The notes under the pieces were generated by a model. That model had not been told where the DNA came from. It ran no database searches and was given only the letters and a program-made list of their open reading frames with translations. This document shows, in pieces, positions 25,501 to 36,254 of a DNA stretch of 64,000 bases. Every line of letters starts with the position of its first letter. The first letter of the stretch is position 1. This DNA comes from Macrotrachela quadricornifera. Lineage: Eukaryota; Rotifera; Eurotatoria; Philodinida; Philodinidae. Both the position numbers and the translations under genes were made by a program. The DNA lies in contig JAJEKB010020536.1 of assembly GCA_022393335.1 (NCBI GenBank), forward strand, positions 353,478-417,477, given 5' to 3'.

Positions 25501-25815
25501 TTTAAGATACGCCACTACATCTATATAGTCAGCAGCACCGGGATCTATGCCATATGCTTCGATTTCTATCCATTGACGTACGTCAGACATTATTTCAAGG
25601 AATATCATTGAGTCTTCGATCTCGTTTTGCACATACTTCTCTATTGTTTTACAGCAAGCTTTCCATAGTTCCTCATATATATCCAAAATAACTTGACGAT
25701 GACCGATATAATGGTTGACTGTCATATTGGCAAAATGATTCACTAGTGATCTTGTTAATCGTCTTAAAACGTCAAAAGAAGTCTTTGCAACTGTCGTTTG
25801 AAACTGTATATTCAT
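16548..25815 (-). CDS. Gene B: hypothetical helical protein, exon split by a 7.8-kb insertion
   Basis: Minus-strand model: exon 1 24709-25815, exon 2 16603-16814, exon 3 16554-16548 (stop TGA). Introns are 16815-24708 (7,894 nt) and 16555-16602 (48 nt). The total is 1,326 nt, 441 aa. I chose ATG 25815 (A at -3) because the open frame further upstream runs into 40-bp tandem repeats. Exon 1 is helical with one Cys cluster (C325-I-C-F-D-C330); no domain was recognised. The donor after codon 369 is GTAAGG. A complete short intron (24639-24708, ending CTCCTTTAG) is still present next to it. The exon that followed it is interrupted 5 bp in by a fold-back element (16801-24633). Removing the element gives ATG ACC CCA AAT AAT GTT, in frame with exon 2. 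The present gene can splice in frame to CCAG inside the element's terminal repeat. Exon 2 encodes a protein-like stretch (RLFSSGSWILKNARFVKIQ). Gene B is divergent from gene C, with 868 bp between the start codons. Confidence 0.6.
16975..17100 (+). repeat. Tandem repeat, CACATACGATACACACGATACGG type
   Basis: Repeats of CACATACGATAC and ACGATACGGTGG with a period near 29 bp, about four units. Related but diverged units occur inverted at 24317-24425. Open frames reading through this array are repeat artefacts. Confidence 0.8.
17340..17616 (+). repeat. GGTCCTCAAG satellite, array 1
   Basis: Degenerate units of about 35-40 bp with core TAGGTCCTCAAGT...TATATAGGGTAC. The same family recurs at 20110-20290, 20740-21175, 24030-24310, 42240-42440, 42990-43080 and 59260-59435, in either orientation and always inside a fold-back element. 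Confidence 0.75.
18145..18370 (+). repeat. GC-richer minisatellite
   Basis: Three to four degenerate units built on GTCGGTCGCTGGCTGTGATG...CTGTGACGCTAATCTTG, about 55 bp each. The 93-codon frame across it is a repeat artefact. A run of ten G follows at 18376. Confidence 0.7.
18563..18887. mobile_element. Palindromic MITE family 1, copy 1
   Basis: The terminal arms (CGACTTGAAACTTTG..., GGTCTCAATGAGA...) face each other over about 325 bp. Two more copies lie at 35783-36098 and 43914-44236. All three share the motif TTTCAAGTCGAAATTCGAAA near the ends. Confidence 0.75.
19485..19725. repeat. Short palindrome
   Basis: The left arm GCGCGAAAAGAACTACA...AGAGCTTGTTTTATAGTT is mirrored by AACTATAAAACAAGCTCTCTTTTG...TGTAGTTCTTTTCACGC. 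It is related in sequence to the palindrome at 31839-32395 (GCAGCGTGAAAAACTCTACA). Confidence 0.75.
20310..20735 (+). repeat. Tandem repeat, period about 140-150 bp
   Basis: Three units each contain GAAATTTCGGTAATTAC-type words, a CCCTACCCC-type word and a TTTATACGGTA-type word. No coding content is visible. Confidence 0.65.
20740..21175 (-). repeat. GGTCCTCAAG satellite, array 2 (inverted)
   Basis: About a dozen degenerate units with core CTTGAGGACCTATGGGTAC, that is, the reverse complement of the array at 17340-17616. Units are 35-45 bp. Confidence 0.75.
21540..22400 (+). repeat. Tandem repeat, period about 135 bp, with MITE insertion
   Basis: Roughly four units of the form AAATGGAAAGAAAAAA...(TA)n...AATTTCTTCTATGACATTTT...TTTTTCTTTCAAAGAGAAA. 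A palindrome (21953-22330) interrupts the (TA) tract of one unit. Confidence 0.75.
21953..22330. mobile_element. 378-bp near-perfect palindromic MITE
   Basis: It starts GGGGATGTCCAGTCTGGTCG and ends with the reverse complement. The arms are about 180 bp with only a few mismatches. It sits between ATAT and ATAT in a (TA) tract, which fits TA-targeted insertion (Tc1/mariner-like behaviour, inference). No coding capacity. Confidence 0.85.
22780..23660 (+). repeat. Degenerate tandem repeats, period about 140 bp
   Basis: Clear units at about 23205-23350 and 23350-23495 share TTTCCATTTCTCCTTATAAG, AAATGGCCATATCTGCTGG and AAACTCCCCTTAAGATGAA. Flanking sequence carries more diverged copies. No gene. 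Confidence 0.7.
24030..24425 (-). repeat. Inverted partners of the left-hand satellites
   Basis: Positions 24030-24310 hold GGTCCTCAAG-type units in reverse orientation. Positions 24317-24425 hold units with GATACCGTGGCGATCC and CAATCCGTACGAT, partners of the 16975-17100 array. The order mirrors the left side of the 16801-24633 element. Confidence 0.7.
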
Positions 25816-25990
25816 TCTGACAGCTATTTTTAAAGACTTCGAATTGAAAGAAAAAGTATTGCTTGTTTCTTTTTGAATGCTGTGAATGGCCTTAAAAGAG
25901 AATAACACTAGTAAGACTCTTACGGCGAAAGCTGGTAGTAAATAAAATGTTGACACAGAACGCAAGAAAAAAACGGAATTCAATAATGAT

Positions 25991-26110
25991 GTAGATAAGA
26001 AGGAGAAAAAAACGGCGTACAAGACATGTTGTAGCTAAGAAGAAGAAAAAAACGGCATACAAGACATGTTGTAGATAAGAAGGAGAAAAAAACGGCGTAC
26101 AAGACATGTT
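25991..26110 (+). repeat. 40-bp tandem repeat, three copies
   Basis: Units 25991-26030, 26031-26070 and 26071-26110 start GTAGATAAGAAGGAGAAAAA with only a few differences. They lie between the divergent genes B and C. The open frame they extend on the minus strand gives a low-complexity hydrophobic peptide, so I excluded it from gene B. Confidence 0.95.
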
Positions 26111-26683
26111 GTAGAATCAATTTTGCAATTTCAATTCAAATAGTGCATTGATTCATGTGCTCCTATTTGGGTAGTTTTTCTCGTTGGGAAAAGAGAATTT
26201 GAAGACAGTGATACCTTCTTAACGTATTTTTTCCCACAGAGAAATCATCTCTTTTACCATGGCAAGCGCATAGTTATGACAGTGCATTGGGTAAGTGTGT
26301 GTCACAGTGTGATTTATTTATCAACTTCAATTCTATCGAACAAATCAAGAGACAGATGTTCTTCACATTTCGATTTGAAATTCTTGTTTAAGATTTATTA
26401 GTGGCTTTATTATCCAAAGAATAGCAGTATTCCAATATTAACTATCAAGTCACCTATCATATTTCAATTATTCCTTTTCATATCAATTCTCTATTGAATA
26501 GAGTCTGTGAGTTTCTCTTCTTGTTTTCTTTCTATTTATCAGATATGTTTATATGTTTTATTCTCCCATTTTATCAGCAAAACCAAGTGAGCCAGTTCCT
26601 TTGCTTATTCGCTCAAAAGCTGGTTTTCATAGCACAAGTTAACAAGAACACATATTTAAAATCGTTTTAAATCGAAGGAATAC
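26111..26683. promoter_or_regulatory. Divergent intergenic region between genes B and C
   Basis: 573 bp without coding signal, upstream of gene C and, together with the 40-bp repeats, upstream of gene B. A shared bidirectional promoter is plausible from the geometry, but no specific motif was identified. Confidence 0.35.
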
Positions 26684-28010
26684 ATGGGTGATATACAACA
26701 AAGGTTGCTATCATGTACTTTGCGCTTAACTGAATCTTTTCTAACAGCATTAAATACTATGGAAATGCTACAGGATTTACAAAAACCGGTAGAAATTCTC
26801 CATGATTATTTCAAAAAAATTTCGTCGGAATCCACATTGAATTTGACTGACCCACAAAAAGAGCAAATGGAGACCATGTGTTCGAAGCTGGAAAACTTAG
26901 AATGTCTAATTAATAAAGACTATCTTTCGATCGTACCGGAGCTGTCCAATGAAAAACTCACTAGAACGGCTGATCTAGCCTCTACCTCTGATATTAGCTT
27001 ATTCCTCGTGTTGAGGAGTTTCTATTCATGTTTTTCTAGTTTCCTTCTGCGAGAATCATGCACATTGGCGTCAAATCTACATTCAAGTCCTATGATAACA
27101 GAGAAAACTCGACTAATTGATGAACTAATGACTGCAGCCTCTGATGACATCATCAGAGAACTGGTGAAGGAGGATTTACCGTATGACAAATACTATAGTT
27201 ATTCTGTGATTAGCCAATTACGAGCGCCTGAAAACCTACGTGATCAGTGCACTCAAATGACACGAAGTATAATTGAGAAAGTTGCGACATCCTACGCAAT
27301 ACCAACAAGCATGTTAATCGATTACGTTTGTCGCAAGAGTGCAGCATATGTGCGAAGTGATCTAGAATTGGTTGCATTTTTACATGAACACATACCACAA
27401 TCATCTGCAGAAAAAGCACCTACTTTCGAAGAACTTCTGTCGAAAATTAAACAGAAAGACTGGTGGAGAACAGAGGAAATAGCGTCCTTTAGTACATTGT
27501 TCAACAAATACTCTGACAAAATTCAAAATGGGCATCTTACACGTCGGACCGTGAGTGTTTCCTTCGAAATCAATCTATATACCCTTCGATTTCGAAAAAT
27601 ATGTCTGTTTTCATTTTTTTAGAGAGAGAAGCATAGTGAGCAAATAGCCCAGGAAGAAGCAACTAATGCTAAAGTACGAGACTCTGACGACAAAGTAAAA
27701 AGCTCCGGGATTTCTCAAGCGTCCAAAACTTCACAAGTTCACACGGATCTCGACAGCACTTATCCAAAGTTTCAGCGAGATTCTGACAAACACTCCCGCC
27801 CTCGACTTTTGGAAACCAATGAAAACCAGCAACCTACACTTCATGGCTTTGCTATTAAAATACCTGCTCAACCCGCTATCAAGGTGCATTCGTCGACATC
27901 AACAGCAAAACAGGTATTAACCGGTAAGAATTGCCACGATTCGACTTGTTATAATATTGTAGAAGGAGACTAGTGATCTGATTAAATCTTTAGAAAGTTT
28001 AAAACGGTAG
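26684..28010 (+). CDS. Gene C: hypothetical protein, three-exon model
   Basis: Exon 1 26684-27550 encodes 289 residues from ATG. Intron 1 (27551-27622, GTGAGT...TTTTTTTAG, 72 nt) stops after four codons of readthrough distance from a terminator but keeps phase 0. Exon 2 from 27623 is hydrophilic, rich in Lys, Ser and Glu. A second short intron 27913-27962 (GTATTA...TTGTAG, 50 nt) then gives a tail KETSDLIKSLESLKR and TAG at 28008-28010; if it is retained, the frame ends at TAG 27971-27973. The N-terminal region is helical (residues 1-290) with no recognised domain, signal peptide or membrane segment; the C-terminal part looks disordered. It is divergent from gene B and may be lineage-specific. 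The exact 3' end is uncertain. Confidence 0.55.
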
Positions 28011-29421
28011 TTTATCCTTCTAACCTGTTCGAACAAGTTGATTTAGCCGAAGCAGAAACGCTCTACTTAGGTGAGAGAGGTGGCATTTGAAAAACAAGTG
28101 TTTATACTGACTTGGAAAATATCACCTAGAAAAGAAGCAGAAAATGAAGTCGCTACCGGTAGATCACGATTAAAAAACAGAGGTCAATGAGACCTCATCA
28201 TCAACAGAACGAATTTATGACAGAGACTATTGAAAATTTATAACTTTTGATGAGCAAAAACAATCATTACACTAGGATTCTAAGGCACTCTCTATTGATT
28301 TCCTGTTTGCAAAAGTCTTTCTACAAACTGATGCTTTGATACGATTTGGTTTACACTCATATCAGCGAACTTAAGATCGAAACGAACTTGAAACATTTTG
28401 ATGCATACTTTCGTGATATTTCTAATAGTAGTATTGATGCATTTTTCTCGATCACAATTCTATTTTGTAGTTGTACATGTTACTAAACAATAATTGGAAA
28501 TTGACATCTTTAGTGTATTTATTTGTTGAATACCAGCAATCTTTCCACTCATGTACAAGAAAACGATAATATGATGATCATGTAAAAGGTGCTAAGAATC
28601 TAACTTGCAACAAAATATTTCTTACAGTTTTATAGAAGTATTTAAGTTATTCGAGATTTTATCCGTGTTCTTTTCTCAAGTTAATTGTTTTAGAGTAGTC
28701 GGAAAATACTCAGAATTTCTTATAATAAAATTCTTGTGAAACGTTCGTATCTTATTATAAACTTGCTATTAGAGTTCTGCTGGGCAGCTTCGAATTTCGA
28801 AGTATACCGTTCTTTCTATCCCGTGAGACAATCAAGATTATCAAGAAATTTTTCATGACCGGAGAAACGGGACTGGGGCAATTTGGAAGACTTTTGGGAG
28901 AGGACGTTTGGGGTCGGAACAATTTGAAAAAGTTTGAGACGGATTTTTCTGGATCAGGACGAATAAAAAGTTTGTTCCGCAGATCTCTACTTATTACTAT
29001 TTAAAATTGCAGTAGTGTTAGAAATGATTGAAGAGAGGCAGATCTAATCAAATCTAAGTGCAATATGATCTTATTGTGATTTGGCTGCCAACCGAATGAT
29101 AAGCGTAGAATTTCTTGCAATCACATTGATTTTTGATCTCTTATAATTGTTGGATTAAAAGAATTACCATGGAATAAAGTTATTGCTTTACACGGATAAA
29201 CAAGAAGTGGAAGGAAGTAGTTAAATGCGAGGCGAGTCTAATGCCGGATCGATATTGCTTTTATAACAGTCATATTAACCCTTGATTTATTATACGTATA
29301 GGCAATGGGCCGGCACTATAAGGTTCAGCAATCGCTTTCCCAAAAAACGTACATTTTATCGTTTATTTTTTCAGTGAGCCCAATGACTTATTTCTATAAG
29401 TTTGCTCTCCACTAGCGTCCA
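28011..29421. other. Gene-free AT-rich spacer
   Basis: No open frame of interest, no tandem array and no inverted pair was recognised. The first 150 bases could be 3' UTR of gene C. Confidence 0.5.
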
Positions 29422-29976
29422 CTTAGGGCGTACCAAAAGTTCGAGTCCCGCCATTTAAAGGGCCTTGTCGAATGGGGTACATCGGTTTTGAAATAAGAAA
29501 CAATTACATCATATTGTAGGACTTTTCGAGCCGCATTGAATGATATATAGTAAATCCTGTTTTCATAGAACTTTGAAGGACCTAGAGTCATGTTACTGAT
29601 AGATAACTACACATTCACACCCATTCATATTTACACCCGTATCTGAGGACCATAAGTTAATGTTTATTATGATTCTTAATATTAATTGAAAGCATTTGTA
29701 AAATGTTGTTTCTCGCATGTAAATTTGTAGAGTATTTGATGGGCTGCAACCTCATATACGCACTAGCTTCGATTATCTTGTGAACGTGTAGTCGTCCATC
29801 AGTAAATTGGCTCTAGACCGTTCGAAATTCTAAGAAAACAGAATCTTATATACACCATTCGATACGGCGCGAAAAGCTTTACAACATGATATATTTGTTT
29901 CTTATTTCTAAACCAGTTCACCCTATCCGACAAGGTCCTTTAAATGGCGGGACACGAACTTTTGGTACGTCCTAAG
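29422..29976. mobile_element. Mariner-like palindromic MITE, 555 bp
   Basis: The ends are CTTAGGGCGTACCAAAAGTT and the matching reverse complement ending CGTCCTAAG, followed by TA on the right (CA on the left). Arms of about 200 bp share TTAAAGGGCCTTGTCG-type words. The same terminus occurs at 31633-37021 and 47253-48026. Ends of this form resemble mariner terminal repeats (family knowledge). No transposase. Confidence 0.75.
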
Positions 29977-30559
29977 TATTAGTGAATAGAAGACTTGATA
30001 GAATCACACATTGTAAATGAGAATTACGCAGTCATATGCTGTTTGTCAGAGAAAGAGAAGATACTGGCTAATGTATCCTTAATCAAAGTCCGACATTATA
30101 GTCATTTTGTTATCGCTAATATTTATACGAAATAAACACCACAAGGAACTAGGAAATACAAATCAATATATATCAAACTATACTACTAAACAATTACTCA
30201 ATGTTGTTTTCATAATATAATGTGATATCAACGTGAGTTTCAAAAATATATTCAATACAGAAATGAATTTTGACGAAAAAGAGTATTTCGACTAGGGGTG
30301 TCAATTTATATTTATTTTTAATTTAATTTATGCATAAATTAAATTATCAATAATTTAAATTTAAAATAAATTTAACTTATTTTTACCCATAATTTAAATT
30401 TAAAAATAGATTTAATTTCCCGCAAGTTAAATTTAAAAATAGATTTAATTTCCCGCAAGTTAAATTTAAAAATAAACTAAATTATCGATAAGTTAATTTA
30501 AAATAAATTTAATTTAATTTTTTTTCACAATTTATTAAATTATAAATTAAATTAAATTA

Positions 30560-30905
30560 TAATATATCTTTGAGTGCTTAGAATTTTTAAAGATTACTCA
30601 AGGTAGTCTCATAATCTTTAAGATTTATGTATGGGTGATCCCTGTATAATTTTTTAAGGATTAGATAGAAGTAGTCCCTACAGCTTTTTAAGGGCTATCT
30701 AAGAAACGTCTTGGTAATCTGTTTTGGACTATCTGAAGATAGCCATTAGGATGGTTCATGGACTACCTAGGATTGGTCCTAGTATTTTTAAACATCTATC
30801 TGAAGATGTCTCAATATTACTTTGAGCATCAGTTATTGCTGTCGTCAATTGAGTTTCCACCATTTTGGCCTCGATTTAATGGAACAGTATGGCACTATTA
30901 TCTTT
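30560..30905 (+). repeat. Degenerate short tandem repeats
   Basis: Words such as GACTATCTGAAGATAGCC, AAGGGCTATCTAAGAA and CTATCTGAAGATGTC recur every 50-60 bp. Within the hAT-like element; non-coding. Confidence 0.5.
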
Positions 30906-30910
30906 TTTAA

Positions 30911-31238
30911 CCCTTTGAGAACGGGTGGCCTATTTTTCGACCGCCTATTTTTTAGTATAGGAAATATTTACTTTATATTAAATTGTGGTAATCTTTAAGA
31001 AAAATAGGTCGTCCACCTGCCCTCTGATGCAGATCTTTTCTCTCTTTTTTTCTACCATATAGATCTTTCTTAGATGTCCTCCTTTCTTTTTGCTGCTATA
31101 TACTGACGCATGATTTCTTCTTCCCTTCTCTGAATGCATTATAATGTGGTTTTTATCTGTTTATTTTGAGCCAATAATACAACAGATTGATTGAATAACT
31201 AATCTTCAATTAAAAAAAAGATTTCGTCCTCAAAGGGT
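30911..31238. mobile_element. piggyBac-like MITE, 328 bp
   Basis: The left end TTAA+CCCTTTGAGAACGG (TTAA 30907-30910) and the right end CGTCCTCAAAGGG+TTAA (31239-31242) are inverted. A CCC-type terminus with TTAA duplication is diagnostic of piggyBac elements. A second right-end copy (CGTCCTCAAAGGGTTAA) lies at 31513-31529, so the element may be 30911-31525 or there are two copies. Confidence 0.7.
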
Positions 31239-31838
31239 TAAATTGTAGAAGAGTCATAACTAATTAACAAGTCCTAACTAGAGTTATCATAATGTAGTCT
31301 TTATTTTTTTTCATCAAATACTTTTATATGTAAAAGACAAAAAGAAGGTGAATCTTATATAACAGAACAGGAGTTCAAGTTAGATTAGACATCGATTGTT
31401 CTGCAAACTAGTACTTTATCTGAAACATGGAAAAAATTGTGTTTTTTCGATTATAATAAGTTTTACGAAATCATTTTGAGTGGCATACAATAAAATGATC
31501 TAAGAATAATTCCGTCCTCAAAGGGTTAAATAGCAATTTCTGTCGACTGTTTGTATCAGGATGTGGTATATTCAAAAAATATTTTTGACAACGAAACGAA
31601 GGATATATATATATAGTTTCTTATATGAAATACTTAGGGTTATCCAAAAGTAGTGGCGGAGGTACTTTTTTTGCTTATAGAAAGCATGAAAAATTTTTCT
31701 TTTTTCACCAAAAGATAGAGTGTCTTTCGCTCTATTTTTTCATGCTATTTGATCACTATTCAACTAATGTATGATAATAAAATTCTCATAAGAACTGTTT
31801 TTATTGAAAACTCTCTGATAGCAGTAGATCATCATGGG

Positions 31839-32395
31839 TAGGACACTTTTGCATTTCACTTGGTTATTACTTATTAAGTTGCATTGAGTAAACCAAATAT
31901 ACCAAAAGATGCAGCGTGAAAAGCTCTAAAATTTATAAAGGACCAGTTGTTTTATAGATGCACTTTTCTGTTTTGAAAATGAGCAAAGCCCTGAGCGGTC
32001 AGATTTGAACGTTACGAAAATGAGATGTTTTCCTGGTGAAAAATCGAATTCGTTCCTTCCTATCTCATCTTTTTATTTTTTGATATATTTCTTTACAAAA
32101 ACAAAAAATACATCACACGATGCAGCGTGAAAAACTCTACAAGTTACACAGAACAATTATGAGAAGCTTAGATAAGACAGAACGAATTCGTCTTTTACAA
32201 AAAAAACTATCTCATTTTTGCAACGTTCAAATCTGGCCGTTCAGAGTTTCGGTTATTTTCAAAACAAAAAATGCATTTATAGCATATCTAGTCCTCTATA
32301 ACTTGTAGAGCTTTTCACGCTGCATTTTCTGATATACTTGGTTTGTTAATACGACGTATTAACTGATGGTAAAACGAGGTGTAAAAATGTTCCAG
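31839..32395. repeat. Palindrome, about 557 bp
   Basis: GCAGCGTGAAAAGCTCTA near 31913 faces TAGAGCTTTTCACGCTGC near 32307, with a further GATGCAGCGTGAAAAACTCT at 32120. The outer words GGACACTTTTGCATTTC and ATACGACGTATTAAC-type variants also mirror. The 62-codon frame at 32120 is a by-product. Related to 19485-19725. Confidence 0.7.
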
Positions 32396-32419
32396 TTTTT
32401 GGTCCCATCAATAATGATC

Positions 32420-33040
32420 TATTATTCCCTCGTTCCCTCGACTGTAGGGAGGGTCATATGAAAAAAAATAGTTTATCTGTCTGTGGCGGAGTTTGTGCCA
32501 GGGATCAAAAAAACATTGAGGGCAACAAAAAAAACTTTGAGGTCAAAAAACGTCATATTCTCTCGCGTACAGAGAGGGTTATATGAAAAAAATAGTTTGC
32601 CTGCTTGCTTGTCGTCAGGGTCAAAGGTCAAAAAAACATGTTCTTAGAAAAATCGATAAAACAATCACACTTCACGGTCAACTCAACGCTTAACGTATGA
32701 CCAAAGGTTTTCTTGGTCAGGGAACCGAATGGCACTATTAGTTTTTCAATTTTTCCAAATGATTTTTTTTTGCTAAAAAAGGCTTTTTTTAACAAAATAA
32801 TGGCTTTTTTATAAAGTTTGACGAAAGGTAATCGTGGTAGACGAATCGAATGGCACGCTCGGTTTTTTTATGATTTTGGAAAATTTTTAATGCAAAAAAT
32901 ATTTTTCTTTTTAAAAATAGTGATTCTTTATAAAGTTTGATGAAAGATTGTTCAGATCGAGAAATCGATCGATAGTATTAGTTTTTGTAAAAACTTTATA
33001 GGAATTTTTGACTACAGAAGGTTTTTGTTAAGATAATAAC
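32420..33040 (+). repeat. Tandem duplications (about 120 bp and shorter)
   Basis: Positions 32690-33030 contain three units of about 120 bp sharing TTTGACGAAAGGTAATCG/GAATCGAATGGCAC/TTTTTTTATAAAGT variants. Positions 32440-32640 contain two copies of GAGGGTTATATGAAAAAAAT. Non-coding. Confidence 0.65.
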
Positions 33041-34000
33041 AATTTGTTTCCCGAATTGAAGTATGGATCATATCATGTAAAATAAGTCTGTAGTTTTGCA
33101 GATATGTTTGTTTCTGAAGGTTGTCCGCATGTTTGTGTCTTCACCCCAATAGAAAAAAGGTGCCGCCTAGATTAATATTTAAAACCTATGCTGCTTTATA
33201 AGAAAACTCTTTGAGGGTTGTCGAGGGTATAGACTTGGAATTTCGAGTCAATTTTGAGGTTAAGAGTAAGTAAATATGCAATTTATAGTTTTTTTTGCAT
33301 TTCTCTTAAAAAGATTGATTGAACCTAACCGAAGATCGATAAATCAAGTCTGAATGGCTGTTACCAAATAATTAATAATAAATAATATAAACTGTGTGCA
33401 GTGAAAAGTCACCAAATATAATTTGTAATGGGAAACCAAAATCTGAGGTTAGGTTTTCAATATTGTTAGTTATTAGTTAACAATAAATGAATGAATTATA
33501 GCTTTTGATAAAACTTGACTGACTGTTAAAAAGTGCGGAAAATCCGAGTTCAAAGTGAATAAAAGCTTTTTTGATCTACTACTTAAGTTTTTAATGAACT
33601 TCTTGTTATTTTAAGGTTGAACTAAGAATAACCGATGATCATGAATCCATGTTGGACATTTATTCTAATAGCAACATTTTTCTTTGTACATTACTATACG
33701 TCAGAGTTTTGAGTAAGATTTATACAGAAATATGTGAAAAAAAAGAGGTGACTGCTTGATGTTCTATTGTTGAATTTTCATAGACATCAACCTTGAAATA
33801 ACATTCAAAGTAGGCGAAGATTTTTCTTAAACCACAATGTAGTGTACTCTACTGGTAGCAGTTTTTGAATAGTTTCTCTTTTTTAGTTCCTTAATGAATG
33901 TACTAACAAATGTTCAGCAACCTCTTGGAGAGGAATTCAAACGAGATGCATCTATTCCGTTCAAACCTAAACTAATAGTGAAGGATGTAGCGATGTTGAA
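33041..34000. other. Gene-free AT-rich filler of the 5.4-kb element
   Basis: No repeat pair or coding frame was recognised, only AT-rich sequence with scattered stops in all frames. Confidence 0.45.
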
Positions 34001-34007
34001 TATGGAA

Positions 34008-34066
34008 ACGGCTAGTCGTGAGTGCCCGACCGGAGGGAGGCCGACGAACGACTAGACGTTGACTTG
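34008..34066 (+). other. Conserved hairpin motif, copy 1
   Basis: CTAGTCGT near the 5' side pairs with ACGACTAG near the 3' side, enclosing a GC-rich loop with CGACCGGAGGG and GGCCGACGA. It differs sharply from its AT-rich surroundings. Copies lie at 34341-34400 and 36418-36484. Confidence 0.7.
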
Positions 34067-34340
34067 AAACATTATTTCAAAGCATAGTTTGAAATAAGTT
34101 TCAAGTAATTTAAGTCAATTCTCCAAAGAACCTAATTAATCTTGTTTAATAACGAATCCGGCAAAATATCATTTTGTAAAAACAAAAAAGAAATTGAAAA
34201 ACTGATGAAAACTACATAATGCTATCTGAGTGTTGGAAGTTTTCGATTGCATATCGATATGTTATGAGTAAGCTACTTATGTGTGCATGAGAATCCTAAT
34301 GTGACAGAAGATAGACAGAAAAAAAAATAAACCGAACATA

Positions 34341-34400
34341 GAAACGGCTAGTCGTGAGTGACCGACCGGAGGGGGAGCCGACGAACGACTAGTCGTTGAT
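34341..34400 (+). other. Conserved hairpin motif, copy 2
   Basis: Nearly identical to copy 1 over about 58 bp, including the stem CTAGTCGT/ACGACTAG and the loop words CGACCGGAGGG and GCCGACGA. The left context (GAAACGG) is shared too, so a larger unit may have been duplicated. Confidence 0.7.
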
Positions 34401-35621
34401 TTAAAAAGTTTATCATAAGTGCAATAAGTGAGATTTGGAGGACCTTAATAGATTCTCACCCTTACCCTCGATTCATGAGGAAAAATAATTTTTTATTACA
34501 CAGGTTATGTAACAGCATATCTAGTAAAGGAATTGTGAATACTAATATTGTGTTATTTGCCTAATGTAGCGTAAACAGAAATATATATGTAGTCATGTCG
34601 TCCTAAAACTTTAAGAAGCTGTCCGAGATTCTCTAGTTTGAAAAAGATATGATCTTCATAGAATTGTGGTTTGGAGTGATCGTCACCTGATCATGCTACT
34701 GAACTTGATGAACAAACCGAAGCATCTAAATCGTATCTGATTCCGTTTTCTTAAAGAAACAGTTGTATACCGATAAATATTGCGCTTAAAAAAATATGAA
34801 TGTTTGTCTCTTCGTTGTGTTCAAACAAGTCAGTGTTCAGGTTTAGAAAATATGATGTCCCAAACTACTGAATATGGTAAGATATCTGTATTAGATTTGA
34901 TCAAACTCAATCGAAGACGAAGAACTCGAACTTGAGGTTTGCTTGTCGTTTACATATGAATCTATATAGGGGTGTTTCTATAAAACGATGATCGATACAA
35001 TGGATGTTTTGTTTTGTAGCTTTCATGCAATCAAGGAAATTGAGATATAAGATAACCCAAATGAAAATTGTTTTCAATGATAATTACACCGAATTTTCTT
35101 TCAGAAAAGGGTCAGCGAATTCGTAGGGTTCGCGTTACTTGTAATTATAAGAAAATTTTTTTCGTCTTCCACTTTTAAAATGTGATATCGTTTAAAGTGA
35201 ATAGTAACAAAAGTATAGAAACGAACACTGGTATAATTCCTCGACGAAGGGAGGGTTGAGCAAATTAAAATAAGCTTGCTTGTTACCGAGTCAAAAGAAC
35301 ATCGGCTTAAAGATCAGGGCTCAGTTAATTGCACTATACGGCTTTCGTTCAATCAGATTATTGAGTCTGTGAACTCAGCCAGTGGCAAACTTTTTACATC
35401 GAACTTTTGACCAGTCAGACTCTATCTATGTAAAATTTCAGTCAATAAAATGCTTCCCAAAATCTATCTTTCATCCAATCAGATTTTGAGAATCGAAGCT
35501 TTAAGGCGATCAATATTTTGTGATTTTATTCCTCTTTGAATCAGATCTTGAGGGACTCATGCATCTAAAATATTCGTTATTTGGAAAAAAAAATTAAGAT
35601 TTCGCAACGATGTTTCATAAA

Positions 35622-36254
35622 CTTACGAGGGAATGGTCCCAACTGTCCAATCGCTTTTGAGCCGAGACTATGTGCATTATGTAGACCTAAATGAGTTATG
35701 AATAGCCTGGAAAAAGTTCGGGCCGCTAGCATATTGCTATGGAGATATTGCACTTTTACAATATTCTTTACAAATGAATGCCGTGGTCCCCCTCAGGGAT
35801 ACCAGAAAAAACTGATTTTCGAATTTAGACTTGAAGCTTTGAATAGAGACAGACCTCAATGAGAATAGTTTATTGTGAATGTTTTTGAGATTTTGTCATC
35901 TGCTTTTATCTTAAAATAAGGGCATCAAATCTGCCAGTTTATAGAGACTAGCTATTCATAACTGTATCCTAAGGTAGGAAGGGTGAAAAAATCTGAAATA
36001 GTCACAGTAAACTATTTTCATTGAGGTCTATCTCTATCCAAAGTTTCAAGTCGTAATTCGAAAATCAGTTTTTCTGGTATCCCTGAGGGGGATCACAGCA
36101 TTTTTTAAAAAATACTGTAAAAATGCAATATCTCCATAGCAATAAGCCAGCGGCCCGAACTTTTTTCAGACTATTCATAACTCATTTGGGTCTACATAAC
36201 GCACATAGTCTCGGCTCAAAAGCGATTGGACAGTTGGGACCCTTCCCTCGTTAG
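35622..36254. mobile_element. Palindromic element with MITE family 1 at its centre
   Basis: The outer arms start ACTTACGAGGGAATGGTCCC and end GGGACCCTTCCCTCGTTAGT. The arms also share CAATCGCTTTTGAGCCGAGA. At the centre (35783-36098) lies MITE family 1 copy 2. The same outer-plus-inner arrangement occurs at 43758-44385 in Argonaute intron 4. Confidence 0.8.

Noticed and set aside
25816..26022. Upstream extension of gene B to an ATG at 26022
   Set aside because: The extra 69 codons are low complexity and read into 40-bp tandem repeats; the internal ATG at 25815 has a better context.
29422..29460. tRNA gene suggested by AGTTCGAGTCCCGCC
   Set aside because: The word lies in a MITE terminal repeat, is mirrored at the other end, and there is no cloverleaf upstream.
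34008..34400. Hammerhead ribozyme, suggested by GAAAC near the hairpins
   Set aside because: No CTGATGA core is present in the right position; the motif does not fit the hammerhead layout.
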